Shown: piece after piece, positions 25,791-38,331 of the stretch
How positions within the stretch are numbered: position 1 is the first letter of the stretch
How the letters are laid out: the number at the start of each line of letters is the position of its first letter
Source: Mesorhizobium helmanticense
GTDB lineage: Bacteria > Pseudomonadota > Alphaproteobacteria > Rhizobiales > Rhizobiaceae
DNA: 64,000 bases
NCBI RefSeq assembly: GCF_003034915.1
Contig: NZ_PZJX01000028.1
Location: 1 to 64,000, forward strand
Direction: 5' to 3'
Position numbers and translations under genes: made by a program
The notes under the pieces: model-generated
Told to the model about the DNA's origin: nothing
Database searches by the model: none
What the model saw: only the letters and a program-made list of their open reading frames with translations

Positions 25791-28112
25791 ATGGCGAAGG
25801 CGGACGCGTGGGGCGCGCCCGGAGGGACGGCTTTTGAGCGGCGTGAGGCGAGACGCGACGGTCTCGCCGGCAATGCGCGGCTCATCGCCGAACCCGCCTA
25901 CCGGCGGCTGCTGGCGGCCGAGCCGTTTCTGCGCCGATCGATACCGGCCCTCATCATCATTTTCCTGATCGTCATCGCGGCGCTGCGCTTCCTGTCGCTG
26001 ATGAACGAACGCGACGAAGTCGAGCGCGACGCCAGGGCGGTGCTGGCGCTCGCGGCTGGCCAGATGGCCAGCGCAATCTCGGCCGACCCCAATGCCGCGT
26101 CAGGAGCCGCCCAGGATCTGCTGGAGAACACCAGCCGGCAGGGCGCCATGGGCCGGAGCCACGTGCTTGCGATCACCGACGGCGCCTTCAAGATCATCGC
26201 CGTGTCGCCGCTCACGACGGGCTGGCAGGGGCGCTCGCTCGACAGCCTGGTGCTTGGCGGCCAGCCGCTGTTCATGTTCGGCGATCGCGCAGGCGTGATG
26301 GAGGTCAGCATCGGCGGACAGGACTGGTTCGCGGCGGTGAGCCTGGCAACCAACAGGAAGAATGCCGCGGCCGTGCTGGTGCCACAGGAGGCGGTCTTCG
26401 ACACATGGCGCAAGACCGTCTCCCTCAACGTGACACTGTTCGTGCTCACCGCCGGCGTGCTGATCATCATCCTCTATGCGTATTTCGGCCAGGCGGCGCG
26501 GGCGCAAGCCGCCGACCGCATCTATCTCGAAGCGCATCAGCGCATCGACATGGCGCTGGTGCGCGGCCGCTGCGGCCTGTGGGACTGGGACATGGTGCGC
26601 GGCAAGATGTACTGGTCGCGCTCGATGTACGACATGCTGGGCTACGAGCCCTGCGACACAATGCTGTCGTTCGGCGAGGTCGACGAGATTATCCACCCCG
26701 AGGATGGCGACCTGTTCGAGCTCGCCAACCGCATCGTCGGGCGCGAGATCGATCATATCGACCAGGTGTTCCGTATGCGCCATGCCGACGGACAGTGGGT
26801 GTGGATGCGCGCAAGGGCGCAGGTCATCGATCCGGAGGCGCCGGAGATCCAGCTGATCGGCATCGCCGTCGACGTCACCGAGCAGCGGCATCTGGCGCTG
26901 CGCTCGGAGGCCGCCGACCTGCGCCTTCGGACCGCCATCGAGAATATCAACGAATCCTTCGTGCTCTGGGATTCGGCCCAGCGGCTGATCATGTGCAATT
27001 CCAAATACCAGCAGGACAACGGCCTGTCGGATCGCGATGTGATGCCGGGCGCCTCGCGCGCCATTCTCGAAGATCGCATGCTGGCCTACGCCTCGGAGCG
27101 GCGGCTAGCCAACACCAGCGGGGCGCAAGGCGGCGCGACCTTCGAGCGGCAACTCGCCGACGGCCGCTGGCTGCAGGTCAACGAACTCAGGACCAGGGAC
27201 GGCGGTATCGTCTCGGTCGGCTCCGACATCACCCAGATCAAGCTGCATCAGGAGAAGCTGGTCGACAGCGAGCGCCGGCTGATGGCGACCATCCACGATC
27301 TCAGCCTCGCCCGCAGGGCCGAGGAAGAACGGTCGCGCGAACTGGTCGAGCTCAATCGCAAATACATGAAGGAAACCGAGCGCGCCGAGGCGGCGAACCG
27401 GGCCAAGTCCGAATTCCTGGCCAACATGTCACACGAATTGCGCACGCCGCTCAACGCCATCATCGGCTTTTCCGAGCTGATGGAACAGGGCCTGTTCGGG
27501 CCGCTCGGTTCGTCGCGCTACGAGGAATATGCCACCGACATCAACGGCAGCGGCAAGTATCTGCTGGGCGTCATCAACGACATACTCGACATGTCGAAGA
27601 TCGAGGCCGGCCAGTTCTCGATGGACCGGGAGGAAATCGACCTCTGCCCGCTGATCCGGGAGACCGTACGCGTCGTCTCGCTGCAGGCGGCGGAAAAGTC
27701 GATTTCCGTCGAAACACGCATCCCCGATTCGCTGACGCTCTTCGCCGACCGCCGGGCGATCAAGCAGATCGTCATCAACCTTTTGTCGAATGCGGTGAAG
27801 TTCACCGGCCAGGGCGGCCGCATCGCGGTGAGAGCCCGCAACATGTCGGGCGCGCTGGTGCTGACGATCGAAGACAATGGCTGCGGTATCCCGAAGGAGG
27901 CCTTGAGCAAACTCGGGCGGCCGTTCGAACAGGTGCAGAACCAGTTTTCCAAGAGCCATACCGGCTCCGGTCTTGGCCTCGCCATCTCGCGCTCGCTGGC
28001 CGAGCTTCAGGGCGGCGCCTTGAAAATCCGCTCCACCGAGGGTGTCGGCACGATCGTATCGGTGCGCATTCCCGTCAAGAAGGCGACGCAGGCGGTCAAG
28101 GCTGCCGCATGA
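25791..28112 (+). CDS. pleC: PleC-type PAS sensor histidine kinase (DivK kinase/phosphatase)
   Basis: A 773-aa inner-membrane kinase. Transmembrane helices at about residues 51-70 and 206-228 enclose a periplasmic sensor. Two PAS domains follow (RGRCGLWDWDMVRGKMYWS and AIENINESFVLWDSAQRLI), then HisKA with phospho-acceptor His548 in MSHELRTPLNAIIGF and a HATPase with DNGCGIP and GSGLGLAIS. The H-box neighbourhood GPLGSSRYEEYATDI is typical of PleC/DivJ/PdhS kinases that act on DivK, steering CtrA and cell polarity. Position next to glnE agrees with the Sinorhizobium pleC locus. ATG at 25791 has GGGGAG upstream; a GTG 54 nt earlier is rejected. Confidence 0.85.
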   Translation: MAKADAWGAPGGTAFERREARRDGLAGNARLIAEPAYRRLLAAEPFLRRSIPALIIIFLIVIAALRFLSLMNERDEVERDARAVLALAAGQMASAISADPNAASGAAQDLLENTSRQGAMGRSHVLAITDGAFKIIAVSPLTTGWQGRSLDSLVLGGQPLFMFGDRAGVMEVSIGGQDWFAAVSLATNRKNAAAVLVPQEAVFDTWRKTVSLNVTLFVLTAGVLIIILYAYFGQAARAQAADRIYLEAHQRIDMALVRGRCGLWDWDMVRGKMYWSRSMYDMLGYEPCDTMLSFGEVDEIIHPEDGDLFELANRIVGREIDHIDQVFRMRHADGQWVWMRARAQVIDPEAPEIQLIGIAVDVTEQRHLALRSEAADLRLRTAIENINESFVLWDSAQRLIMCNSKYQQDNGLSDRDVMPGASRAILEDRMLAYASERRLANTSGAQGGATFERQLADGRWLQVNELRTRDGGIVSVGSDITQIKLHQEKLVDSERRLMATIHDLSLARRAEEERSRELVELNRKYMKETERAEAANRAKSEFLANMSHELRTPLNAIIGFSELMEQGLFGPLGSSRYEEYATDINGSGKYLLGVINDILDMSKIEAGQFSMDREEIDLCPLIRETVRVVSLQAAEKSISVETRIPDSLTLFADRRAIKQIVINLLSNAVKFTGQGGRIAVRARNMSGALVLTIEDNGCGIPKEALSKLGRPFEQVQNQFSKSHTGSGLGLAISRSLAELQGGALKIRSTEGVGTIVSVRIPVKKATQAVKAAA

Positions 28113-28126
28113 GATGAACCCGTGTC

Positions 28127-28150
28127 TCCGGCGGCGCGCGCCGCCGGAGT
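28127..28150. terminator. 24-bp perfect palindrome between convergent pleC and EF-hand gene
   Basis: CTCCGGCGGCGC is followed directly by its reverse complement, giving a 24-bp perfect palindrome 15 bp after the pleC stop and 16 bp before the stop of the EF-hand gene. As RNA from either strand it would fold into a very stable GC hairpin. There is no T-tract, so it may work as a transcription block, RNase barrier or protein site. Confidence 0.55.
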
Positions 28151-28165
28151 TCATGTGACTACATT

Positions 28166-28627
28166 TTACTGCATGCTGTCGTTGCCACCACCCCATTTGC
28201 GGTGACCGCCCTTCGGCAATTCGCTCTTCTCGATCTTGCCGTCATTGTTACGGTCGAGCATGGCAAAGACCTTCTTCTCGCGACCGGTGATATCAGCGGT
28301 CGTCAGCGTGCCGTCACCCTTAGTGTCGTAGCGGGCGATGATACGCTTGGCCATCCGCTCGAAGCGCGCCTTCTCGAGTGCGTCGGCGAGCTGGGCGACG
28401 GTCAGCTTGCCGCCATTGTCGGCGACCATCTTCTTCAGTCGTGCGTTCATGGCATCGGAAAACTGGTCGAAGGTGATGGTGCCGTCCTGATCCTTCATCG
28501 CCTTGTTGAGGCGCAGCACCATGCCCTCGCGCATTTTGGCACTGGCATTGTTTTCGGCATAGGCCGTGGTGCCGACGGCGCCGGCCAAGGCTACGAAGGC
28601 AAGGGCAAGTTTGGTTGACTTTCTCAT
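28166..28627 (-). CDS. Exported EF-hand calcium-binding protein
   Basis: A 153-aa protein with signal peptide MRKSTKLALAFVALAGAVG, cleaved near AYA-EN. Three EF-hand-like loops are visible in the mature part: KDQDGTITFDQF, YDTKGDGTLTTADI and LDRNNDGKIEKSEL. The last two have the complete DxDGxI/L-type ligand pattern; the first is shorter. It is probably a periplasmic calcium-binding or calcium-sensing protein. AGGAGAAG lies 3 nt before the ATG at 28627. It begins 61 nt after the glnE stop on the same strand and could be the last gene of that operon. Confidence 0.85.
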   Translation of the reverse strand: MRKSTKLALAFVALAGAVGTTAYAENNASAKMREGMVLRLNKAMKDQDGTITFDQFSDAMNARLKKMVADNGGKLTVAQLADALEKARFERMAKRIIARYDTKGDGTLTTADITGREKKVFAMLDRNNDGKIEKSELPKGGHRKWGGGNDSMQ

Positions 28628-28688
28628 GGTCTTCTCCTGTTGCATCGTCACCCCCGATGCGATCCGAACTACCTTCGGGCTTCTGCCG

Positions 28689-31654
<2,966 letters not shown>

Positions 31655-31655
<1 letters not shown>

Positions 31656-33121
31656 CAGTGCTCCTCCCGTCCGGGAAAACTCATGACAACCGACAATCCG
31701 GGATTTGCCGGCAGAAGATCAAGCCGTCCGTTGTGGAACGTCATGATCGCCTTGGCGAGGCTAAGGCCAAGACCAGACCCGGGCTGCGAGCGGCTTTTTT
31801 CCAACCGCACGAAACGCTCGGTCACCCGTGCGCGATCGGCGTCGTCGGGAATGCCCTGGCCATTGTCGGAGACAGTAAGCCGGATTTCGCCGCCAACCCG
31901 TTCCAGCGTCACGCGCACGCCGGGCTTGCCGGTCGAATCGGTCGAATATTTGATCGCGTTGTCGACGATGTTCGACAGCGCCTGGCCGATCAGCTCGCGA
32001 TTGCCGTCGACGGCAAAACTGCCTTCGACCGAACTCTCCAGCGTCACGCCGGCCTCTTCCGCCACCGGTTCGTAGAGCTCGACGACGTCGCGCACGGCGG
32101 CCGCCAGATCGACCCGGCTGGTGCTTTCCGAGGAATAGCCTGCCTCCAGCCTTGAGATCATCAGGATGGCGTTGAAGGTCTTTATCAGCTGGTCGGACTC
32201 GATAATGGTCCCTTCCAGCGCCTGCCGGTAGTCGGTGGTCCTGTGCTTGCCGGAAAGCGTCGCCTCGGCACGGTTGCGTAGCCGGGTCAGCGGCGTCTTC
32301 AGATCGTGGGCGATGTTGTCGGAGACCTGCTTCAGACCCTCGTTGAGCGTGGCGATCCTGGCCAGCATGGAATTGAGGTTCTCGGAGAGCCGGTCGAACT
32401 CGTCGCCGGCGCCGGTAACCGGCAGCCGGCCGGAAAGATCGCCGCCCATGATGCGGCGGCTTGCCTCCGATACACTGTCGATGCGCTTCAGCGCCGCCCG
32501 GCCGACAAAGAACCAGATCAGCAGCCCGCCAAGCCCCATCATGCCCAGCGCTAGCATCAGGGCGCGGCGAATGACGGCGCGGAACCGTTCCGGCTCGCCG
32601 AGGTCGCGGCCGACAAGCATGATCATCTGGTTGGGCAGGCGCAGCACAAGCGCAATGGCGTTGTGGCCCTTTTCGCCCTGCGCCTGCACTTCATTCTCGC
32701 CGGACTGCTGGTCGGAGACCGGGCTGCGCTGCCGCTCGAGCTCGCCCTCGCCGAACCGCCGATAGGAGAACGGTTCCTTCGTCCAGCCTTCGGTCTCGAT
32801 CACGCCCGGCTCCAGGCTCTGCACGTTGCCGGTCAGGATCTGGCCATTGGTGTCGGCGATCAGATAGAGGTTGGCGCCGGGCTGGCGTGAGCGAGCCTCG
32901 ACTACGCGCACCAGCACCGGCAGACCACCGCGCTGATAGGCCCGCGCGAGGCCGAGCACCTCGTCGTTGATGGTGTCTTGCGTCTGCGCGGTCAGCATGC
33001 GCGCCGACAGCGAGGTCATATAGAAGACGAGCAGCACGGCGCAAAGCGCGAAAAGCAGGAGATAAAGCGCCGAAAGCCGCGCCGCCGTCGTCTTCATGAT
33101 GGCCGGCAGGGACAATGCCAT
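31655..33121 (-). CDS. Sensor histidine kinase, HAMP type, of a degP-linked two-component pair
   Basis: A 488-aa inner-membrane kinase. Helix one is LYLLLFALCAVLLVFYMTSL near residue 30; a periplasmic domain of about 140 residues follows, then a second helix, ALMLALGMMGLGGLLIWFFVG. After a HAMP domain comes HisKA with the phospho-acceptor in DNIAHDLKTPLTRLRNRAE, and HATPase motifs DNAIKYS, DNGQGIP and GSGLGLSLAKA. The partner regulator gene ends 6 nt upstream. Position beside degP suggests a role in the envelope, as with Cpx or Rst systems, but the signal is unknown. An internal ATG at 33097 is an alternative start. Confidence 0.92.
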
Positions 33122-33127
33122 AAGGCC

Positions 33128-33802
33128 CTACCCGCTCTTCAGCATGTAGCCGGCGCCGCGAACCGTATGCAGGATCGGCTTGTCGAAGCCCTTCTCGATC
33201 TTGCCGCGCAACCGCGAGACATGAACGTCGATGACGTTGGTCTGCGGATCGAAATGATAGTCCCAGACATTTTCGAGCAGCATGGTGCGCGTCACTACCT
33301 GACCGGCATGGCGCATCAGATATTCGAGCAGGCGGAACTCGCGCGGCTGCAGGGTGATCTCACGCGACGCGCGCCGAACCGAATGGGAAAGCCTGTCGAG
33401 TTCGAGATCGCCGACCCGATAGACGGTTTCGGCTTCCCTGGAACTGGCGCGACGGTTCAGCACTTCGACGCGGGCGAGCAGTTCGGAGAAGGCGTAGGGC
33501 TTGGTCAGATAGTCGTCGCCGCCGGCGCGCAGGCCGGTGACGCGGTCGTCGACCTCGCCAAGCGCCGACAGGATCAGCACCGGCGTCGTGTTGCCCCTGG
33601 AACGTAATCCAGCGATGACCGAGAGGCCGTCGCGGCGCGGCATCATGCGATCGATGACCATCACGTCATAGTCGCCGGCATCGGCGAGAGCGAAGCCGGT
33701 TTCGCCGTCACCCGCCACATGCGCGGTATGCCCGGCCTCGGCAAAGGCCTTCTGGAGGTAATCCGCGGCCTCGCGGTCATCTTCTATGACAAGAATCTTC
33801 AT
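33128..33802 (-). CDS. OmpR-family response regulator of the degP-linked pair
   Basis: A 224-aa regulator. Receiver domain: acidic pocket in LVIEDDREAADYL, phospho-acceptor Asp51 in VMVIDRMMPRRDG, conserved Thr/Ser region ILILSALGEVDD-like PVLILSA and Lys in YLTKPYAFSELLARV. The C-terminal winged helix is of OmpR/PhoB type: LQPREFRLLEYLMRHAGQVV, VIDVHVSRLRGKIEKGF, TVRGAGYML. ATG at 33802 starts directly at the receiver; an upstream frame extension of 26 residues has no family support. The gene heads the unit regulator-kinase-glnE. The equivalent pair lies in the same place in Sinorhizobium. Confidence 0.93.
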   Translation of the reverse strand: MKILVIEDDREAADYLQKAFAEAGHTAHVAGDGETGFALADAGDYDVMVIDRMMPRRDGLSVIAGLRSRGNTTPVLILSALGEVDDRVTGLRAGGDDYLTKPYAFSELLARVEVLNRRASSREAETVYRVGDLELDRLSHSVRRASREITLQPREFRLLEYLMRHAGQVVTRTMLLENVWDYHFDPQTNVIDVHVSRLRGKIEKGFDKPILHTVRGAGYMLKSG

Positions 33803-33987
33803 AGAGCCGTTATACGCGATTTCGCTGGAAGATTGAGTGGCCGGCATATGCATCGTGGCCTTCACCTTGGCGTATCGCAAACAAAGTGATTCAAGGATAC
33901 GCGATAAGTCTTTGTTTTAGTGCGTCGTTGCCCCAACCCGCTACCCAGCCTCGGGTCAAACTCGTTTGGGCGACATGTTTGGATTAC

Positions 33988-34018
33988 GCGGCAGCGGGCG
34001 ATAGGAGCCCGCTGCCGC
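33988..34018. terminator. Strong hairpin in the gap between degP and the regulator gene
   Basis: GCGGCAGCGGGC (33988-33999) and GCCCGCTGCCGC (34007-34018) form a perfect 12-bp stem with a 7-nt loop. It lies about 100 nt after the degP stop in the 319-bp gap 33803-34121. No T-tract follows on either strand, so it may be a factor-assisted terminator for degP. The remaining gap must hold the promoter of the regulator-kinase-glnE unit; no gene is seen in it. Confidence 0.5.
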
Positions 34019-34121
34019 TGGAGCAAAACACGACGACTGACTAACGTGTTCAGGCTCCATGCTTTCCCATGCGAAGGCTCGGGGGTGTTTGAAAACCACC
34101 GCATTGGAAAAGTCTGATACA

Positions 34122-35675
34122 TCAGCCCTTGGCTACAGGCAGCGCGACGAAGCGATTGGTGTCGTCGCGGGTGATCTGCATCAGCACCGCCTTGCGGCCG
34201 GACTTCACCGCATCGGCCATCGCCTTGGCGACGTCGTCGGTGCCGTTCACCTCAGTCGAATTGACCGAGGTGATGACGTCGCCGGGCTGGATGCCGCGAT
34301 CGGCGGCATCGCTGTCGGGGTCGACATCGGTCACAACGAGGCCCTTGCCATTGTCCGACTTGGTAACGGTGAGGCCGAGATCGGCCAGCGTGTCGGGCTT
34401 TGCCGGAGCGGCAGGCTGCTGCTGGTCGGCCGAGGCCTGCTTGTCGCTCGAGGGCAATTTGCCGAGGTCGACCTTGAGCGTCTCGCTCTTGCCATCACGC
34501 CAGACCGTTACGTCGACGGACTTGCCGGGCGAATAGGCCCCGATGAGACGAGCCAGTTCCTTCGGCGAAGCGACATCCTTGCCGTCGACCTGGGTGATGA
34601 CATCGCCTGACGTGATGCCGGCCTTCTTGCCTGGACCATCGTCCTGGGCGCTGGAAACAAGCGCCCCCTTCTCGGACTTCAGCCCGAGCGATTCGGCGAT
34701 GTCCGTCGTGACCGGCTGGATCTCGACGCCGAGCCAGCCGCGCTGGACGGAACCGTTCTTCATCAGATCCTCTACGACCGTTTTGGCGGTCGAGGCAGGA
34801 ATGTCGAAGGCGATGCCGACGCTGCCGCCCGACGGCGAGAAGATCGCGGTGTTGATGCCGACGACCTGGCCATTGAGGTTGAAGGTCGGGCCGCCGGAAT
34901 TGCCGCGGTTGACCGAGGCGTCGATCTGGAGGAAATCATCATAGGGACCGGCGCCGATATCGCGGCCACGGGCCGAGACAATGCCGGCGGTGACGGTGCC
35001 GCCGAGGCCGAAGGGATTGCCGACCGCCACGACCCAGTCGCCGACGCGAACCTTGGAATCATCGGCGAAGTCGACATAGGTGAACTTGCCGACGCCATCG
35101 ACCTTGAGCACGGCGAGATCGGTACGTGGGTCGGTGCCGATCAGCTTGGCGTCAAGTTCCTTGCCGTCATTCATTACCACGGTAAAGGCCGAGCCTTCTT
35201 CGACGACATGGTTGTTGGTGACGAGATAGCCGTCATCGGAGATGAAGAAGCCGGAGCCTTGCGCAACCGGGCGCGGCTGGTCGTTGTTGTGGTCGCGACG
35301 CCCGAAACGGCGATGACCCTGGTCCTGGCCATTCTGATCGCCAAAGCCACGGAACTCCTTGAAGAAGCGGCGCAGTTGCGGATTGTCGGGGAGATTGTTG
35401 AAGCCGTCCGGATCGTCGGACTGGTCGGAGCCGTCATCGGCCGCCGGCTCGATCCTGGCCTTGACTTTGACGCTGACAACCGCGGGAGAAACACGCTCGA
35501 CAATATCGGCGAAGCCAGGCACCTGCGGTGCCTCGACACGCACGGCGTCAGCCAGGACCGGCACCGTCCCGGTGGCGACGGCAGCAAAGCCGATCGCGCC
35601 GGCAATGGCGACAGAAGCGGCGGCGGCCATCAGACGTTTGCGAGTGCGGGGATATGAATTGGGGGCAATATTCAT
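34122..35675 (-). CDS. degP: Periplasmic serine endoprotease DegP/HtrA
   Basis: A 517-aa periplasmic protease and chaperone that degrades misfolded envelope proteins. A signal peptide (basic RTRKR, then MAAAASVAIAGAIGFAAVA) is followed by the trypsin-like domain with His156 (TNNHVVEE), Asp186 (RTDLAVLK) and Ser260 (NRGNSGGP). Two PDZ domains follow, each with a GDVIT-type segment (SGDVITQVDGKDVAS, PGDVITSVNSTEVNG). An Asp/Asn/Gln-rich, Arg-Phe-containing stretch at residues 80-135 corresponds to the LA loop. It lies between the cytochrome c maturation genes and a two-component pair, an order shared with Sinorhizobium degP1. Confidence 0.96.
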   Translation of the reverse strand: MNIAPNSYPRTRKRLMAAAASVAIAGAIGFAAVATGTVPVLADAVRVEAPQVPGFADIVERVSPAVVSVKVKARIEPAADDGSDQSDDPDGFNNLPDNPQLRRFFKEFRGFGDQNGQDQGHRRFGRRDHNNDQPRPVAQGSGFFISDDGYLVTNNHVVEEGSAFTVVMNDGKELDAKLIGTDPRTDLAVLKVDGVGKFTYVDFADDSKVRVGDWVVAVGNPFGLGGTVTAGIVSARGRDIGAGPYDDFLQIDASVNRGNSGGPTFNLNGQVVGINTAIFSPSGGSVGIAFDIPASTAKTVVEDLMKNGSVQRGWLGVEIQPVTTDIAESLGLKSEKGALVSSAQDDGPGKKAGITSGDVITQVDGKDVASPKELARLIGAYSPGKSVDVTVWRDGKSETLKVDLGKLPSSDKQASADQQQPAAPAKPDTLADLGLTVTKSDNGKGLVVTDVDPDSDAADRGIQPGDVITSVNSTEVNGTDDVAKAMADAVKSGRKAVLMQITRDDTNRFVALPVAKG

Positions 35676-35810
35676 GGTTCTCGTATCCTCTTTGAAGGGA
35701 TGCGCTCAGGTGAGCATCCTCAGGCAAGGAGAAATAGAGGGGCGCACATTACGGCGCCATTTCCAGTGCATGAAACTTTCGTAATGTTTGCGGAGAAGCC
35801 GGTTCCGCTT

Positions 35811-36275
35811 TCAGTCCCGCCGCAAGATCTTATCCAGCGCCGCCTGTTCCTCGGGAGTCAATGCAGCGGTTGCTGTCGAACGGCGCGATCGGGCGGTCAG
35901 CACGATGAAGAACCCGCCGGCCAGGAGCAGAAGGATCGGCGTACCCCAGAGCAAGCCATTGCGCAGGTTGAAGCGCGGCTTCAAAAGCACGAACTCGCCG
36001 TAGCGCGAAACGATATAGTCCATCACCTGCTGGTCGGTGTCGCCGGCGACCAGACGCTGGCGCACCAGGACACGCAGGTCTCGGGCAAGGTCGGCATCGG
36101 ATTCGTCGATCGACTGGTTCTGGCAGACCATACAGCGCAGCCCCTCGGAAAGCGCGCGCGCCCTCGCCTCGAGCGCCGGATCTGGCAGTACCTCGTCGGG
36201 CTTCACTGCGAAGGCGCCGCCGGCAAACAACAGCGACAAGAGCAGCACCAGCGAGGCGAGCGAGAATCTGGTCAT
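35811..36275 (-). CDS. ccmH: Cytochrome c maturation protein CcmH/CycL
   Basis: A 154-aa thiol-disulfide protein. A signal peptide (LASLVLLLSLLFAGGAFA) precedes the periplasmic domain with the redox motif Cys48-Met-Val-Cys51 in RCMVCQNQSIDESDADLARDLR; a C-terminal membrane helix (TPILLLLAGGFFIVLTA) anchors it. It reduces apocytochrome c cysteines so that haem can be attached by the CcmF/CcmH ligase. The start ATG overlaps the stop of ccmF by 4 nt (ATGA). It is the last gene of the ccmIEFH (cycHJKL) operon. Confidence 0.95.
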   Translation of the reverse strand: MTRFSLASLVLLLSLLFAGGAFAVKPDEVLPDPALEARARALSEGLRCMVCQNQSIDESDADLARDLRVLVRQRLVAGDTDQQVMDYIVSRYGEFVLLKPRFNLRNGLLWGTPILLLLAGGFFIVLTARSRRSTATAALTPEEQAALDKILRRD

Positions 36276-38263
36276 GGCAGGCCCGCGGAAGGCACGGCGC
36301 CTGTCGGCTTGCGACGCCGCGACGGCGCGCCGACGCGCAGGCGGCGGTCCATGAGCGACATCGCCGCGCCCGCCATCATCACCAGGCCGCCACCCCAGAT
36401 CAGCGTCACCAGCGGCTTCCACCACAGACGCACCACGACGGAGCCGTCGGTCGCCTCGTCGCCAAGCGAGAGGTAAAGCTGGCTGAACCCGATCGTCTTG
36501 ATGCCGGACTCGGTCGTCGTCATCTGGCGCACCGGATAGAAGCGCTTGGCCGAAGTGATTTCGCTGATGGTGCTGCCGTCGGCGCCAAGCAGGGCGAAGC
36601 GGCCGCGGTCCTCGCTGTAATTAGGCCCTTGAGCCGGATAGAGCCCTTCGAAACGCAGCGTATGGCCGGACAGTTCGATGGTCTCGCCGGCACGCATCGA
36701 CAGGATCTTCTCGGCGCCGAAGCTGAGCGTGCCGACAATGCCGAGCAGCGTCAGGCCGAGGCCGAGATGGGCGAGCGCGGTGCCGAAGACGGAGCGCGGC
36801 AGGCCGGCGAAACGTCGCAGCATGATGGCGGGCGCTACGCTGCCCGCGCCGGATTTGACCGCAAGATCAGTGAGCGCGCCGCAGACCAGCCAGACGGCGA
36901 GGCCGACGCCAAGTGCTGCGAACACCGAGGCGCCATCGACGAACAGCGCCGTCACCAGCACAGCGGCAAGCGCCAGGGCAAAGGCCGCCATCAGGCGCTG
37001 TGCCGCGGCAAAAACGTCGCCGCGCTTCCAGGCCAGCAGCGGCCCGAACGGCACGATCGCCAGCAGCGGCAGCATCAGCGGACCGAAAGTCAGGTCGAAG
37101 AACGGCGCACCGACCGAGATCTTGTCGCCCGTAACGGCTTCGAGCGCCAGCGGGTAAAGCGTGCCGACCAGCACGGTGGCGGTGGCGGTGGTCAAGAACA
37201 GATTGTTGAGGACCAGCGCGCCTTCGCGCGAGATTGGGTGGAAAAGACCGCCGGCCGTCAGCCGCGAGGAGCGCAAGGCAAACAGCGCCAGCGAGCCGCC
37301 GATGAACAGCGTCAGGATGCAGAGGATGAAGACTCCGCGCGTCGGGTCGGTGGCGAAGGCGTGCACCGATGTCAGCACGCCGGATCGCACCAGGAAGGTG
37401 CCGAGCAGCGACAGCGAGAAGGTCAGGATCGCTAGCAGCAGCGTCCAGATCTTCAACGCCGAGCGCTTCTCCATGACGATCGCCGAATGCAAGAGCGCCG
37501 TGCCCGCCAGCCACGGCATGAAGGAGGCGTTCTCGACCGGATCCCAGAACCAGAAGCCACCCCAGCCGAGCTCGTAATAGGCCCAGTAGGAGCCCATGGC
37601 GATGCCGCCGGTGAGGAACATCCAGGCGACCAGCGTCCATGGCCGCACCCAGCGCGCCCAGGAGGCGTCGATGCGGCCCTCGATGAGGGCGGCGACCGAG
37701 AAGGAAAAGCAGATGGAGAAACCGACATAGCCGAGATAGAGCAGCGGCGGATGGACGGCGAGGCCGAGATCCTGCAGGATCGGGTTGAGATCGCGGCCTT
37801 CGATCGGCGCCGGATTGAGCCTGGCGAACGGATTGGACGTGGTCAGGATGAAGAGGAAGAAGGTGGCGCCGATCGCACCCTGCACGGCCAGCACATTGGC
37901 CCGCAGCGTCGCCGGAAGATTGCCGCCGAAGACGGCGACGAGCGCCCCGAAGAAGGTCAGGATGAGCACCCAGAGCAGCATCGAGCCTTCATGATTGCCC
38001 CAGGTTCCGGTGATCTTGTAGATCAGCGGCTGCAGCGAATGCGAGTTCTCCCAGACGCTCGCCACCGAAAAATCGGAGCTTGCATAGGCTGTCGCAAGTG
38101 CGGCGAAGGAGAATGCGGTCAAGGCAAAGCCGGTCACGGCGACAGGACCGCCGACGGCCATCATCCTGGGGTTGCCGGTACGCGCGCCAAACAGCGGCAC
38201 CAGCGTCTGCACCAGGGCCAGCGCAAAGGACAGAACCAGGGCGAAATGTCCGGTTTCAACCAT
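36272..38263 (-). CDS. ccmF: Haem lyase subunit CcmF/CycK
   Basis: A 663-aa protein with about 15 membrane helices. The haem-binding WWD region is GSYWAYYELGWGGFWFWDPV (residues about 220-240), with histidines such as those in HEGSMLLW and HSAIVME around it. The C-terminal periplasmic segment contains LRFEGLYPAQGPNY. CcmF takes haem from CcmE and joins it to apocytochrome c with CcmH and CcmI. A short palindromic repeat separates it from ccmE. Confidence 0.96.
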   Translation of the reverse strand: MVETGHFALVLSFALALVQTLVPLFGARTGNPRMMAVGGPVAVTGFALTAFSFAALATAYASSDFSVASVWENSHSLQPLIYKITGTWGNHEGSMLLWVLILTFFGALVAVFGGNLPATLRANVLAVQGAIGATFFLFILTTSNPFARLNPAPIEGRDLNPILQDLGLAVHPPLLYLGYVGFSICFSFSVAALIEGRIDASWARWVRPWTLVAWMFLTGGIAMGSYWAYYELGWGGFWFWDPVENASFMPWLAGTALLHSAIVMEKRSALKIWTLLLAILTFSLSLLGTFLVRSGVLTSVHAFATDPTRGVFILCILTLFIGGSLALFALRSSRLTAGGLFHPISREGALVLNNLFLTTATATVLVGTLYPLALEAVTGDKISVGAPFFDLTFGPLMLPLLAIVPFGPLLAWKRGDVFAAAQRLMAAFALALAAVLVTALFVDGASVFAALGVGLAVWLVCGALTDLAVKSGAGSVAPAIMLRRFAGLPRSVFGTALAHLGLGLTLLGIVGTLSFGAEKILSMRAGETIELSGHTLRFEGLYPAQGPNYSEDRGRFALLGADGSTISEITSAKRFYPVRQMTTTESGIKTIGFSQLYLSLGDEATDGSVVVRLWWKPLVTLIWGGGLVMMAGAAMSLMDRRLRVGAPSRRRKPTGAVPSAGLP

Positions 38264-38286
38264 CGCGGCGCCTTTCTGGTTTTGTT

Positions 38287-38331
38287 GCAGGTTCTCGCCG
38301 GAAAACCGGAGGACACTTTTTCGGAACCTGC
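38287..38331. repeat. Short RIME-like palindrome between ccmE and ccmF
   Basis: GCAGGTTC (38287-38294) and GAACCTGC (38324-38331) are inverted 8-bp arms enclosing a sequence with GGAAAACCGGAGGACACTTT. This core resembles the rhizobial intergenic element seen at 61852-61952 (AAAACCGCTGCACACTTTTG). It begins directly after the ccmE stop and may modulate the amount of distal ccmFH message. Confidence 0.5.
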
